From NCBI RefSeq assembly GCF_002954615.1, contig NZ_MSCJ01000003.1, positions 558,001-622,000 on the forward strand: a stretch of DNA of 64,000 nucleotides, in the 5' to 3' direction. Source of the DNA: Photobacterium angustum. Lineage in GTDB: Bacteria; Pseudomonadota; Gammaproteobacteria; Enterobacterales; Vibrionaceae. The notes beneath the pieces were generated by a model. It did not search any database and was not told where the DNA came from. It saw only the letters and a program-made list of their open reading frames with translations. Both the position numbers and the translations under genes were made by a program. This document shows positions 28,833 through 37,818 of this stretch, in pieces. The stretch's first letter is position 1. Each line of letters starts with the position of its first letter.

Positions 28833-29785
28833 ATACTAGCAACCTGTGAAATCAATTCTTCAACTACGCGATCTGCGGCAATACCTTCAGCTTGTGCTTC
28901 ATAGCTAAGTAATAAGCGATGACGTAAAACTGGGTAGGCCATTATTTGGATATCTTCTGGTGTAACAAAATCACGACCACTTAGCCAAGCATGAGCACGA
29001 GCACAACGATCAAGAGCTAGTGTTGCACGTGGGCTAACACCCATTTGAAGCCAATCTTTTAGCTGAGAGCTGAATTTTTCAGATTGGCGTGTCGCCATGA
29101 CGAGACGAATAATGTAATGCTCTACATCTTCTGCCATATGAATATTAAGCACTTCTTTTCGTGCAGCAAAAATATCATGTTGGCTAATATGAATAGGCTC
29201 TGCTTTTTCAATACCTAATGCTTCACCACGGTTCAGGCGTAATATCTCTAATTCACTTTCAGCACTTGGATAATCGACATTAAGTTGTAATAAGAAACGG
29301 TCTAATTGTGCCTCAGGCAGTGGGTAAGTACCTTCTTGCTCAATTGGGTTTTGCGTTGCCATTACGAGGAATAACTCAGGTAATGGGTATGTTTTTCGAC
29401 CAGCGGTGATCTGCTTTTCAGCCATCGCTTCAAGCATTGCGGCTTGCACTTTTGCCGGCGCACGGTTGATTTCATCTGCAAGAATTAATGAGTTGAAAAT
29501 AGGGCCTGGCTGGAAAATAAATTCAGCTGTCTCAGGACGAAAAATATCAGTACCTGTTAAATCAGCAGGTAATAGATCGGGCGTAAACTGAATACGGTGA
29601 AATTCACCTTCAATACAATCAGAAAGCACTTTAACAGCGCGTGTTTTTGCTAGTCCTGGAGGCCCCTCTACAAGGATGTGACCATCAGCTAGTAAAGCAA
29701 TTAATAACTGTTTCACTAAATCGGGTTGACCAATGACTTGGCTTTGTAAGTAGTGATTTAATCGTTGAAAAGTACTCGCTAACAT
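28829..29785 (-). CDS. MoxR family AAA+ ATPase
   Basis: First gene of the operon. The 318-residue ATPase contains Walker A GPPGLAKT at 41-48, Walker B LILADEINRAP at 100-110, sensor 1 (LFLVMATQNPIEQEGTYPLPEAQ) and the C-terminal lid with GVSPRATLALDRCARAHA. MoxR AAA+ proteins act as chaperones, probably remodelling or metal-loading the VWA proteins encoded downstream. The ribosome-binding site AAGGAAA precedes the ATG. The six-gene order (moxR, DUF58, DUF4381, batA, batB/C, batD) is the standard gammaproteobacterial arrangement. Confidence 0.94.
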   Translation of the reverse strand: MLASTFQRLNHYLQSQVIGQPDLVKQLLIALLADGHILVEGPPGLAKTRAVKVLSDCIEGEFHRIQFTPDLLPADLTGTDIFRPETAEFIFQPGPIFNSLILADEINRAPAKVQAAMLEAMAEKQITAGRKTYPLPELFLVMATQNPIEQEGTYPLPEAQLDRFLLQLNVDYPSAESELEILRLNRGEALGIEKAEPIHISQHDIFAARKEVLNIHMAEDVEHYIIRLVMATRQSEKFSSQLKDWLQMGVSPRATLALDRCARAHAWLSGRDFVTPEDIQIMAYPVLRHRLLLSYEAQAEGIAADRVVEELISQVASI

Positions 29786-30489
29786 AAATTCATTTTCCTT
29801 TAGAGCTTACTTAATACATTAAGTAAAAAAGCTGAGACTATCTAATATGGCTTTAGTTCACGTTTTTTGGATTATCAGAATAGCTGTTAAGCATTCATTC
29901 GATACGTTTCATGGCGTTTTATATATATCAGGGCAGCAAGAAAGTTATCAAGTCACTTATGTCGTCTTATGTTTTGAATAACTGCAAACAAAGGTTGAAA
30001 TAGAGCTGCTCAAAAATCAACCAATAAAGTGCTATTTCAAAAGTGAGCGTAATTTTACTCACAACTAATTAACAAGAAACGTAACGATAACAATTTAGCA
30101 ACATTGATTTTCTGCATGGTTAAAGGTTTTTTTTAACCATTTGTTTTTTATTGAAATAATAAACATTCAGAAGATTAGTCTGATATAGATCAATAAACTG
30201 ATTGTTAAATTTAAAAGCGGCGTTTTAATCATATTGATTGGTTTGTTAATACTAATATCAAATAGCTTTAAAATTGTTAATTCCTTCCTTGCTATCAATA
30301 TGCATCTGTGTTGTTATATTAAATATGCAACGGGTTTGTAATATATCTGTATTATATGAAGCTTATGATGTGAATCAGGTTGTATAAATGATTAGATATA
30401 GCTCATAGGCTGAATTGTTAAATTTATGAGACAAACCTTGAGTTTATCAAGTGTATTAATAATTAGATAAAAAAAGGAAGGAGCCTTAA
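29786..30489. other. Divergent promoter region between moxR and phaB
   Basis: About 700 AT-rich bases with no gene found. It must hold the leftward Bat operon promoter and the rightward pha promoter. A strong ribosome-binding site AAGGAAGGAG (30474-30483) ends it. No regulator binding site could be identified. Confidence 0.5.
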
Positions 30490-31230
30490 ATGAGTAAAGT
30501 AGCATTAGTTACAGGTGCTAAAGGTGGTATTGGTTCATCGATCACTCAAGCATTAGTCGATGCAGGTTTTCGAGTAGTTGCAACATATTACCCAACAGGT
30601 GAAAAAGCGGCTCAAGAGTGGTTCGCGGCTAATAATTATTCATCTGAGTCTGTTCGATTATTCCCACTCGACGTAACTGATACGAATTACTGTCAAGAAG
30701 CGTTAGCAACATTGCTTCAGGAAGAAGGTCAAATTGATGTTTTAGTCAATAACGCTGGTATCACTAAAGATACTACATTCAAGCGTATGACTGCCGATCA
30801 ATGGAATGCAGTAATCGACACAAATTTAAACAGTCTGTTTAATGTTACTCAGCCTTTATTCGATTCAATGTGTAAAAAAGGTAATGCTCGCATTATTAAT
30901 ATTACATCAGTGAATGGACTTAAAGGTCAGTTTGGTCAAGCAAACTATTCAGCTGCTAAAGCTGGCATGATTGGCTTTACAAAAGCACTAGCAGCAGAAG
31001 GCGCACGTGCTGGCGTAACGGTAAATGCTGTTGCTCCTGGTTATACAGGTACGCCAATGGTTGAAGCGATCAAACCTGAAGTACTTGATTCAATTAAAGC
31101 TGAAATTCCAATGCGCCGTTTAGCGCTACCACAAGAAGTAGCAGCAGCAGTGACATTTTTAGCAAGTGATGCAGCAGCTTATATTACTGGTGAGACATTA
31201 TCAGTAAATGGCGGCTTATACATGCAATAA
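30490..31230 (+). CDS. phaB: Acetoacetyl-CoA reductase
   Basis: The 246-residue short-chain dehydrogenase should reduce acetoacetyl-CoA to (R)-3-hydroxybutyryl-CoA with NADPH, the second step of PHB synthesis. It shows the cofactor motif TGAKGGIGSS (8-17), NNAG (87-90), and the catalytic triad Ser140, Tyr153 and Lys157 (YSAAK). The first pha gene carries a strong ribosome-binding site, and phaA follows after 47 bases. The family alternative, FabG, is unlikely given the neighbours. Confidence 0.95.
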   Translation: MSKVALVTGAKGGIGSSITQALVDAGFRVVATYYPTGEKAAQEWFAANNYSSESVRLFPLDVTDTNYCQEALATLLQEEGQIDVLVNNAGITKDTTFKRMTADQWNAVIDTNLNSLFNVTQPLFDSMCKKGNARIINITSVNGLKGQFGQANYSAAKAGMIGFTKALAAEGARAGVTVNAVAPGYTGTPMVEAIKPEVLDSIKAEIPMRRLALPQEVAAAVTFLASDAAAYITGETLSVNGGLYMQ

Positions 31231-31277
31231 GCATGATTGACTGATTATTGAATTTTTAAGTAAGGACGCAAATTAAT

Positions 31278-32483
31278 ATGGCTAGGGTATTTATTGTTGC
31301 AGCAAAACGTACACCAATCGGTAGTTTTAGCGGCGCACTAAAATCAGTTACAGCAGCAGAGCTTGGCGCAGCAGCAATCAAAGGCGCGTTAGCGGAAACA
31401 TCAGTGCCAGTAGAAGCGATTGATGAAGTAATTTTCGGTAATGTCGTTGGCGCAGGTCAAGGTATGGGACCGGGTCGACAAGCAGCTTTAAAAGCGGGTA
31501 TTCCTAATGAAGTACCTGCATACACACTAAATATGGTGTGTGGTAGTGGTATGAAGGCGGTAATGGATGCAGCCGCACACATCAAAGCAGGTGATGCTGA
31601 TATCGTGGTTGCTGCTGGCGCAGAAAACATGTCTCAAATTCCTTTTTGTGCATCATCGAAAATTCGTGATGGGCAAAAAATGGGCAACCTTGAACTTAGC
31701 GATTTATTAATTGCTGACGGTTTAACGGATGCCTTTAATAATTATCACATGGGTGTAACCGCTGAAAATGTTGTTGAGAAAGTAGGCTTAACACGTGAAC
31801 AGCAAGATAATTTCGCACTAGCGAGCCAACAAAAAGCTGTAGCTGCTATTGAGCAAGGCAAATTTGTTGATGAAATTACACCTGTAGAAGTGGTAGGTCG
31901 TCGTGCAACGGTTGTTGTTGATACCGATGAGTACCCGAAACAAGATGCTTCAATCGAAGGTCTGGCAAAGCTTCGCCCTGCATTTAAACGTGATGGTTCT
32001 GTTACAGCTGGTAACGCATCAGGTATTAATGATGGCGGTAGTGCAATTATTGTTGTTTCAGAAGCGGCAGTAAATAAATACAACCTTACGCCACTTGCTG
32101 AAATTGAAAGTTATGCGCAAGCAGGTATTGCTCCTGAAATTATGGGCTTAGGGCCTGTTCCAGCAGTACTTAAAGCATTAGATAAAGCACAACTATCAAT
32201 TGATAAAATTGAGCGTTTAGAGTTTAACGAGGCCTTTGCTGGTCAAGCTCTAGGTGTGCTTTATGAAGTAGCAAAAGAAACGAATTCAAAAGTTGAAGAT
32301 CTCGTTGAACGTGCAAACGTCAATGGCGGAGCTATCGCTCTAGGTCATCCACTAGGTGCATCAGGTAATCGTATTTTAGTGAGCTTATTACATGAAATGC
32401 GCCGCCGCGAAGATCAGTACGGTATTGCGACCTTATGTGTAGGTGGTGGTATGGGTACTGCCGTTATTCTAAAACGCGTTTAA
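31278..32483 (+). CDS. phaA: Acetyl-CoA C-acetyltransferase (beta-ketothiolase)
   Basis: This thiolase of 401 residues condenses two acetyl-CoA to acetoacetyl-CoA. The nucleophile Cys88 (NMVCGSGM), His357 (GHPLGASG) and Cys387 (LCVGGGMG) are all in place. It lies between phaB and the phasin gene and is presumably cotranscribed with phaB. The length and start (MARVFIVAAKRTPIGSF) match biosynthetic thiolases. The overall family also includes degradative thiolases, but the context supports PHB synthesis. Confidence 0.95.
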   Translation: MARVFIVAAKRTPIGSFSGALKSVTAAELGAAAIKGALAETSVPVEAIDEVIFGNVVGAGQGMGPGRQAALKAGIPNEVPAYTLNMVCGSGMKAVMDAAAHIKAGDADIVVAAGAENMSQIPFCASSKIRDGQKMGNLELSDLLIADGLTDAFNNYHMGVTAENVVEKVGLTREQQDNFALASQQKAVAAIEQGKFVDEITPVEVVGRRATVVVDTDEYPKQDASIEGLAKLRPAFKRDGSVTAGNASGINDGGSAIIVVSEAAVNKYNLTPLAEIESYAQAGIAPEIMGLGPVPAVLKALDKAQLSIDKIERLEFNEAFAGQALGVLYEVAKETNSKVEDLVERANVNGGAIALGHPLGASGNRILVSLLHEMRRREDQYGIATLCVGGGMGTAVILKRV

Positions 32484-32553
32484 TTTTTATCTAAATATCG
32501 GCGCTGTATGAGGATACATGCAGTGCTTTATTACTATCAATGAGGAAAGATCT

Positions 32554-32904
32554 ATGTATACGGAAATGTTTAAGTCGTTCTCTGAGCAAACTGAAAAATC
32601 ACTAGCACCATACGTTAAGTTCAACAAACTATTCACTAAGAATGTTGAAGAGCTAACTGAGCTACAACTTGCAGCAGTTCGTGCATACAGTGATTTAGGT
32701 CTGTCTCAGCTTAAAGCTGTTAGCGAAGTAAAAGATATCCAATCTCTAACTGCGTTCAATGGCCAACAACTTGAAACGTTGACTAAGCTTTCTAAGCAGC
32801 TTATTGATGATAGCAACAAGTTCAACGCTGTTGCTCAATCATTCAAAACAGAAGTAGAAGAGCTTGTTGCTGACAATGTTAAAAAAGCAACGCCAGTAGC
32901 TTAA
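32554..32904 (+). CDS. Phasin (PHA granule-associated protein)
   Basis: I place the start at ATG 32554, 12 codons inside the longest frame, because GAGGAAAG (32542-32549) is correctly spaced from it. The 116-residue product (MYTEMFKSFSEQTEKSLAPY) is an all-helical amphipathic phasin of the phasin_2 type, with heptad-like spacing (LTELQLAAVRAYSDLGLSQL). Phasins coat PHB granules and are made in large amounts. A strong terminator directly downstream separates it from phaC. Confidence 0.9.
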   Translation: MYTEMFKSFSEQTEKSLAPYVKFNKLFTKNVEELTELQLAAVRAYSDLGLSQLKAVSEVKDIQSLTAFNGQQLETLTKLSKQLIDDSNKFNAVAQSFKTEVEELVADNVKKATPVA

Positions 32905-32916
32905 GGTTTATTTTTT

Positions 32917-32950
32917 AGTCGCTCTCATGTGTATGAGGGCGACTATTTTT
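32917..32950 (+). terminator. Intrinsic terminator between phasin gene and phaC
   Basis: A 12-bp stem AGTCGCTCTCAT / ATGAGGGCGACT (one G-T pair), loop GTGT, followed by ATTTTT. It begins 12 bases after the phasin stop. Confidence 0.88.
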
Positions 32951-33028
32951 GTTACAGCTTATCTCAATTATGCTGGGCCAATTGGTCATAAAGTGTGATT
33001 GAATTAGTCCAAGTACAGGGTTTTTGTT

Positions 33029-34804
33029 ATGAACAATCACTTCTTTTCGGACTACTTTGCCAAGCTCCAAGATATGAACCAGCTATGGTGGAAGGAGTTA
33101 GACTCCGGCAAGGCAGCCATGAACACCCCATTAAATAAAGCATTAAATGACATTAATTTGGAAGATACTGCTGAATTTTTTGAAAAAGCAGCAACACAGC
33201 CAGCAGCGCTTGCACAAGTTCAAATGGACTGGTGGGAAAAACAAGTTAAAATCTGGCAGAACATCGCTATGCCATCTGCCGATGGTGGGCAAGCATTAAT
33301 TAAGCCTGCAAAAGATGATAAGCGTTTTTGCGATCCTGCATGGGAAAATGAAGCGTTTTATAATTATATCAAGCAATCTTACTTACTCTTTAGCGACACT
33401 ATGCGTGAAGCTATTGATTCGATTGAAGGTGTTGATGATAAAGCGAAAGAACGTTTAGGTTTTTTTTCGCGCCAAGCGATTAACGCAATGTCACCAACTA
33501 ATTTTGTCACCACAAACCCAGAACTGGCTAAGTTAACCGTTGAGACTAATGGTGAAAACTTAATTAAAGGGATGGAGTTACTGCAAGAAGACATGCAGAG
33601 CAGTGCGGATGTTCTGAAAATTCGCATGACTAATAGCGACGCATTCCAACTGGGTGTCAATATTGCAAACACTGATGGTGAAGTTGTATTTAAGAATGAG
33701 TTATTTGAACTTATTCAATATAAGCCATTAACTGAAAATGTTAATAGTACACCATTGTTAATTGTTCCTCCGTTTATCAATAAGTATTACATCCTTGATT
33801 TACGTGAAAATAACTCAATGGTTCGTTGGCTTGTAGAGCAAGGTCATACAGTCTTTATGATGTCTTGGAGAAATCCAGGTACACCACAAAGAGATGTGGA
33901 TTTTGAAAACTATGTACTAGACGGTGTTATCCCTGCCGTTGACGCTATTGAAGACATCACTGGCGAAAAACAAATCAATGCAGCAGGTTACTGTATTGGT
34001 GGTACATTATTAGCCACTACTCTTGCGTATTACGCAGCAAAACGTATGCGTAATCGTATTAAATCAGCAACATTCTTTACAACATTACTCGATTTTTCAC
34101 AACCGGGTGAAATTGGTGCTTATGTTAATGATCCATTAGTATCTGCAATTGAAGCACAAAACGATGTAAATGGTTATATGGACGGCCGCTCTTTGAGTGT
34201 GACGTTTAGTTTATTGCGTGAAAATAGTCTTTATTGGAATTATTATGTCAATAATTACTTAAAAGGTAATAGCCCAATAGACTTCGATTTACTTTATTGG
34301 AACGGTGATAGTACAAATGTTACAGCTGCATGCCATAGTACTATTTTACGTGAGTTCTATTTAAATAATAAGTTAGTCGATAATAAAGGAATAAAAATTG
34401 GTGGTGTTTTTATTGATTTATCTAAAATCAAAGTACCAACATACTTTATTTCTACTCAAGAAGACCATATCGCTTTATGGCAAGGTACATATCGAGGCGC
34501 TCAGCAATTAGGTGGGAAGTCGACATTTGTACTAGGAGAGTCTGGTCATATTGCAGGGATAGTAAATCATCCTAAAAAGAATAAATATGGTTTTTGGCTA
34601 AGTGATAAGCAAGATGCAAACCCAGAATCTTGGTTAGATAATGCTAAACGTCAAGATGGCTCTTGGTGGACGCATTGGGATACTTGGTTAGGGGATTTTA
34701 ATAAGAAAGAAAAAGTACCAGCGCGCGAAATTGGAAGTGATAATTATAAAGCACTTTATACAGCGCCTGGAGAGTATGTGAAAGAAACATTACCACTTAA
34801 ATAA
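33029..34804 (+). CDS. phaC: Class I polyhydroxyalkanoate synthase
   Basis: This 591-residue enzyme polymerises (R)-3-hydroxyacyl-CoA into PHB. The lipase-like box GYCIGG carries the nucleophile Cys322, with Asp479 (STQEDHIALW) and His507 (GESGHIAG) completing the triad. These positions are nearly identical to those of the Cupriavidus enzyme (319, 480, 508). The length fits class I synthases that work without PhaE or PhaR. The gene follows the phasin gene after a terminator, so it may be transcribed partly from its own promoter or by read-through. Another terminator closes the locus. Confidence 0.96.
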   Translation: MNNHFFSDYFAKLQDMNQLWWKELDSGKAAMNTPLNKALNDINLEDTAEFFEKAATQPAALAQVQMDWWEKQVKIWQNIAMPSADGGQALIKPAKDDKRFCDPAWENEAFYNYIKQSYLLFSDTMREAIDSIEGVDDKAKERLGFFSRQAINAMSPTNFVTTNPELAKLTVETNGENLIKGMELLQEDMQSSADVLKIRMTNSDAFQLGVNIANTDGEVVFKNELFELIQYKPLTENVNSTPLLIVPPFINKYYILDLRENNSMVRWLVEQGHTVFMMSWRNPGTPQRDVDFENYVLDGVIPAVDAIEDITGEKQINAAGYCIGGTLLATTLAYYAAKRMRNRIKSATFFTTLLDFSQPGEIGAYVNDPLVSAIEAQNDVNGYMDGRSLSVTFSLLRENSLYWNYYVNNYLKGNSPIDFDLLYWNGDSTNVTAACHSTILREFYLNNKLVDNKGIKIGGVFIDLSKIKVPTYFISTQEDHIALWQGTYRGAQQLGGKSTFVLGESGHIAGIVNHPKKNKYGFWLSDKQDANPESWLDNAKRQDGSWWTHWDTWLGDFNKKEKVPAREIGSDNYKALYTAPGEYVKETLPLK

Positions 34805-34819
34805 CTCCCATGAATGAAT

Positions 34820-34852
34820 AAAGCTCAGTATTATAAATACTGAGCTTTTTTT
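34820..34852 (+). terminator. Terminator of the pha locus
   Basis: A 13-bp perfect stem AAAGCTCAGTATT / AATACTGAGCTTT with loop ATA and a run of nine T. Confidence 0.93.
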
Positions 34853-35003
34853 TTGACATAAATTTGTTATTTTAAATCAGCCATTTTAGAGAAAATGTAT
34901 ATACTAGTTGTAATTCATTTATTATTTAATGATTTACGATGTTGATATCTGATTAATAATAAAAATAATTGTCAGAATGTAAACTTTTCCTATTGGAAAT
35001 AAA

Positions 35004-36425
35004 ATGGGCGTATTAATGAAAAGAAAAACTCTTGAAGTAGCCGATGATGGTTACTCATTTATAATTAATTTTTTTGATTTTTTAGTTATAAATTTCTCTC
35101 TTACTCTTGTCTTTGCATTTTTTGCCCAAGAACCATCACCGTTTGATTTGTTGTATGGTATTTTTGTCAGCGTTACTTTCGTTGCTTGTGGTCACTATGT
35201 TGGATTTTATGATAAAGAAAATCGTGCAAATTTTCGACGAATGACTTTGCGTTTATTAGGTAACTTTTTGCTTGTTGAATTCTGTGTTTTATCTATAACA
35301 TTTTTCTTTGCATTTATTGATCATGTCAATGTACAGGGCTTTATTGGTAATATAGGGCTTTTGTGGTTTATTTTTTCATTTCTCATTATTTGGACTTCGC
35401 GTGTTGCTGTTTATTATGCAACTAAATACATTGGTCGCCATAAAAAAACACAACGTATTGCTATTCTTGGAATGACAACAGCTGGTTTAGCGATAGAGAA
35501 AGCGTTATTAGAAAAATACAAAAATACAAATTTTGAAATTAGTTATTATGATGATCGTGGTGAAGAGCGCTTTAGTTATTTAACGAAATCTCAGTGTAAA
35601 GGGAAAGTTAACGATCTTATTTCCTTTGCAAAAAAAGGCGAAATTGATGATGTGTATGTCGCTTTGCCTATGGTTGCCAAAGAACGTATACATTACTTCT
35701 TACATCAATTATCAGATACAACGGTTGATACTTTTGTGGTTCCTGATCTCTTTACTTATAATTTGAATGCTTCTCAAATTTGTCGTGTGGGTAATGTGGA
35801 TACATTAAGTGTTTTTGCGAGTCCTTTTGAAGGTATTGGTGATTACATTAAACGTCTGGAAGATTTGATTATTGGTAGTGTGATAACGCTCCTTATCTCA
35901 CCCGTACTTATCGCTGTTGCTATTGGTGTTAAATTGAGTTCGCCTGGTCCTATTTTATTTAAGCAAGACCGTTATGGTCTTCGTGGTAACAAAATTAAAG
36001 TGTGGAAGTTCCGTTCCATGAAAGTAATGGAAAATAGTGATGTAGTGAAACAAGCGACTAAAAATGATCCGCGAGTGACCAAATTCGGTGCGTTTATTCG
36101 TCGAACATCACTAGATGAGTTGCCACAGTTTATTAATGTGTTGCAAGGCACCATGTCGATTGTTGGTCCGCGTCCTCACGCCGTCGCACACAATGAAGAA
36201 TATCGAATTCTTGTCGATAACTATATGATTCGTCATAAGATCAAACCTGGCATCACGGGGTTAGCACAAATAAGTGGTTATCGTGGTGAAACGGATACGC
36301 TTGATAAGATGGAAAAGCGAATTCAATATGATATTCGTTATATGCAAAATTGGAGCTTAGGCTTAGATTTAAAGATTATTTTCTTAACCATTTTTAAAGG
36401 TTTTGTGAGCGAAACAGCATATTAA
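35004..36425 (+). CDS. Undecaprenyl-phosphate sugar-1-phosphate transferase (WcaJ/PssY-like)
   Basis: The 473-residue protein has four N-terminal membrane helices, a CoA-binding-like domain (IAILGMTTAGLAIEKALLE, about 150-170), and a fifth membrane segment at about 290-312. The catalytic C-terminal domain carries signatures including SPGPILFKQDRYG, KVWKFRSM and the DELPQFINVLQGTMSIVGPRPH block. These enzymes load glucose- or galactose-1-phosphate onto undecaprenyl phosphate to begin exopolysaccharide or capsule synthesis. No other glycan gene is nearby, so it is an orphan initiator that presumably serves a locus elsewhere. Alternative starts are ATG 35004 and 35016. Confidence 0.92.
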   Translation: MGVLMKRKTLEVADDGYSFIINFFDFLVINFSLTLVFAFFAQEPSPFDLLYGIFVSVTFVACGHYVGFYDKENRANFRRMTLRLLGNFLLVEFCVLSITFFFAFIDHVNVQGFIGNIGLLWFIFSFLIIWTSRVAVYYATKYIGRHKKTQRIAILGMTTAGLAIEKALLEKYKNTNFEISYYDDRGEERFSYLTKSQCKGKVNDLISFAKKGEIDDVYVALPMVAKERIHYFLHQLSDTTVDTFVVPDLFTYNLNASQICRVGNVDTLSVFASPFEGIGDYIKRLEDLIIGSVITLLISPVLIAVAIGVKLSSPGPILFKQDRYGLRGNKIKVWKFRSMKVMENSDVVKQATKNDPRVTKFGAFIRRTSLDELPQFINVLQGTMSIVGPRPHAVAHNEEYRILVDNYMIRHKIKPGITGLAQISGYRGETDTLDKMEKRIQYDIRYMQNWSLGLDLKIIFLTIFKGFVSETAY

Positions 36426-36535
36426 TTTGCCTCTTTACTGGATTGAAATTATTTTTTGCACTTTTTCGAGTTTTTTAATTTTCTGTTGTCTATTATGTTG
36501 TAATGATGGACTTTATTTAATTTTTGGAGCAGATA

Positions 36536-36940
36536 ATGACTAAACTAGCAACTATTGAAGGTATCGGTGAAGTATATGCGGCTAAATTAGAAGCGGCAGA
36601 TGTCCATACGATGGAGCAATTATTAGATAAAGGTCAGAAACCTGCAGGCCGAAAAGCTATTGCTGAAGCAACGGGCATTAGTAGTAAATTAGTATTAAAG
36701 TGGATTAACCGAGCTGATTTATCTCGTGTTAAAGGTATTAGCACTCAATACGCTGATTTATTAGAGTTTTCTGGTGTTGATACTGTCCCAGAACTTGCGC
36801 AGCGTAATCCAGAAAATTTACATGCAAAAATGCTAGAAGTGAATGAAGAAAAGGCGCTAGTTCGTCAATTACCGGCATTGAAAAGCGTTCAAGATTGGAT
36901 TGCACAAGCGAAAGAACTTCCACGTGCGATTGAATACTAG
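36536..36940 (+). CDS. Helix-hairpin-helix protein, DUF4332 family
   Basis: The start is set at ATG 36536, preceded by GGAG (36525-36528). The 134-residue protein begins TKLATIEGIGEVYAAKLEAAD, a helix-hairpin-helix-like segment. A second similar motif follows in RVKGISTQYADLLEFSGV, matching DUF4332. It is small, cytosolic and highly helical, and family members have been linked by fold to DNA-binding HhH domains. The function is not known. It has its own terminator and is monocistronic. Confidence 0.85.
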   Translation: MTKLATIEGIGEVYAAKLEAADVHTMEQLLDKGQKPAGRKAIAEATGISSKLVLKWINRADLSRVKGISTQYADLLEFSGVDTVPELAQRNPENLHAKMLEVNEEKALVRQLPALKSVQDWIAQAKELPRAIEY

Positions 36941-36956
36941 TATTTGATCTAATGAG

Positions 36957-36982
36957 AAAGCAGTCACTTTGGCTGCTTTTTT
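36957..36982 (+). terminator. Terminator after the DUF4332 gene
   Basis: Stem AAAGCAGTCA / TGGCTGCTTT (one G-T pair) with loop CTT and six T. Confidence 0.85.
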
Positions 36983-37025
36983 ATTATTTGGAATATATAG
37001 TCGCCTATAGAAATAAAGGATTTGA

Positions 37026-37334
37026 ATGGAGTTTGGGATGATGAACGGGCGTTCTATTATGTGTTTCGTTATAAGTGGCTTGGTGATGGTACTCTTGAGC
37101 CTACCGACACAGGCGAAAACCTACAGTGTTGCTGATACGTCAAAAATAGACCCAAGCATTGAATTTAATCTTGATGGGCAAGTAACCGATCAGCGTTTAT
37201 GCTTCTATGAGGATAAAGCTTACTCGTTGGGTGCGATTATTGATATTGATGGTTATAAACTTCAATGTGCTGTTGAAAATGAAGTGGAATTAAACGGTCG
37301 CTTAATGTGGAAAAACTTAGTGCCAGTTAAATAA
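37026..37334 (+). CDS. DUF1496 secreted protein (YnjH-like)
   Basis: The 102-residue protein opens with a hydrophobic export signal (IMCFVISGLVMVLLSLPTQA) and ends with the DUF1496 core RLCFYEDKAYSLGAIIDIDGYKLQC. Two cysteines there probably form a disulfide. E. coli YnjH is the reference member and has no assigned function. AAGGA at 37016-37020 favours ATG 37026. ATG 37038 or 37041 is also possible. It is followed by a perfect 40-bp palindrome. Confidence 0.82.
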   Translation: MEFGMMNGRSIMCFVISGLVMVLLSLPTQAKTYSVADTSKIDPSIEFNLDGQVTDQRLCFYEDKAYSLGAIIDIDGYKLQCAVENEVELNGRLMWKNLVPVK

Positions 37335-37339
37335 AAGAA

Positions 37340-37379
37340 AGCCAGCAATGATTATCAATATTGATAATCATTGCTGGCT
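37340..37379. repeat. Perfect 40-bp palindrome, probable bidirectional terminator
   Basis: AGCCAGCAATGATTATCAAT followed directly by its exact reverse complement, with no spacer. It lies between convergent genes. The minus-strand continuation TTTCTTTTATTT suits termination of the DUF406 gene, whereas the plus-strand tail lacks a T run. Confidence 0.9.
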
Positions 37380-37403
37380 AGAGTTAAAGCTAAAAAACGA
37401 TAA

Positions 37404-37703
37404 TTACTTAGCTAGAGAACGGCTACGAAGTTCGAAAATTAGCTTCTCAGCACTGCATTCGAATTGAATACGCGCTGTTAATTCAGTGCTATTTTCATCT
37501 ACTGGGGTTGTTTCAACTTTGTAGTTAGCATTCACTTCTTTTGCTAGTGCAAGGTAGTTTGCTAATTCTACTTCTAGTGCATCTTTACCTTGAGCAAAGA
37601 TTTGAACGTCTGCAGTATCATCGTTTTCTTTGATGATAAAACCTAGTTCACCTGATACACCACATGCTTCACAAACTTGGTATTCTTCTTTTTCAATAGT
37701 CAT
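37404..37703 (-). CDS. DUF406 family protein (YfcZ/YiiS-like)
   Basis: The start is moved to the internal ATG at 37703, which is preceded by GGGGATTAAAG. A longer frame exists up to 37718. The 99-residue protein contains CEACGVSGELGFII near its N-terminus and the family signature FECSAEKLIFELRSR at the C-terminus, as in E. coli YfcZ. The cysteines in CEAC hint at metal or redox chemistry, which is speculation. Function unknown. Cytosolic, monocistronic. Confidence 0.86.
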   Translation of the reverse strand: MTIEKEEYQVCEACGVSGELGFIIKENDDTADVQIFAQGKDALEVELANYLALAKEVNANYKVETTPVDENSTELTARIQFECSAEKLIFELRSRSLAK

Positions 37704-37818
37704 AACTTTAATCCCCATCGGTTAAGGGGCTATTCTAGAACGTTGTGATTTAGATCGCTATTCATTAATAATGAAAAGTGAGTTTCATATATCTAAATTG
37801 ATAAAGAATTAACATAGA

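Noticed and set aside
37340..37379. Fur-like TGATAATCATT elements in the palindrome
   Set aside because: The spacing does not match the 19-bp Fur box, and the site lies between convergent gene ends rather than in a promoter.
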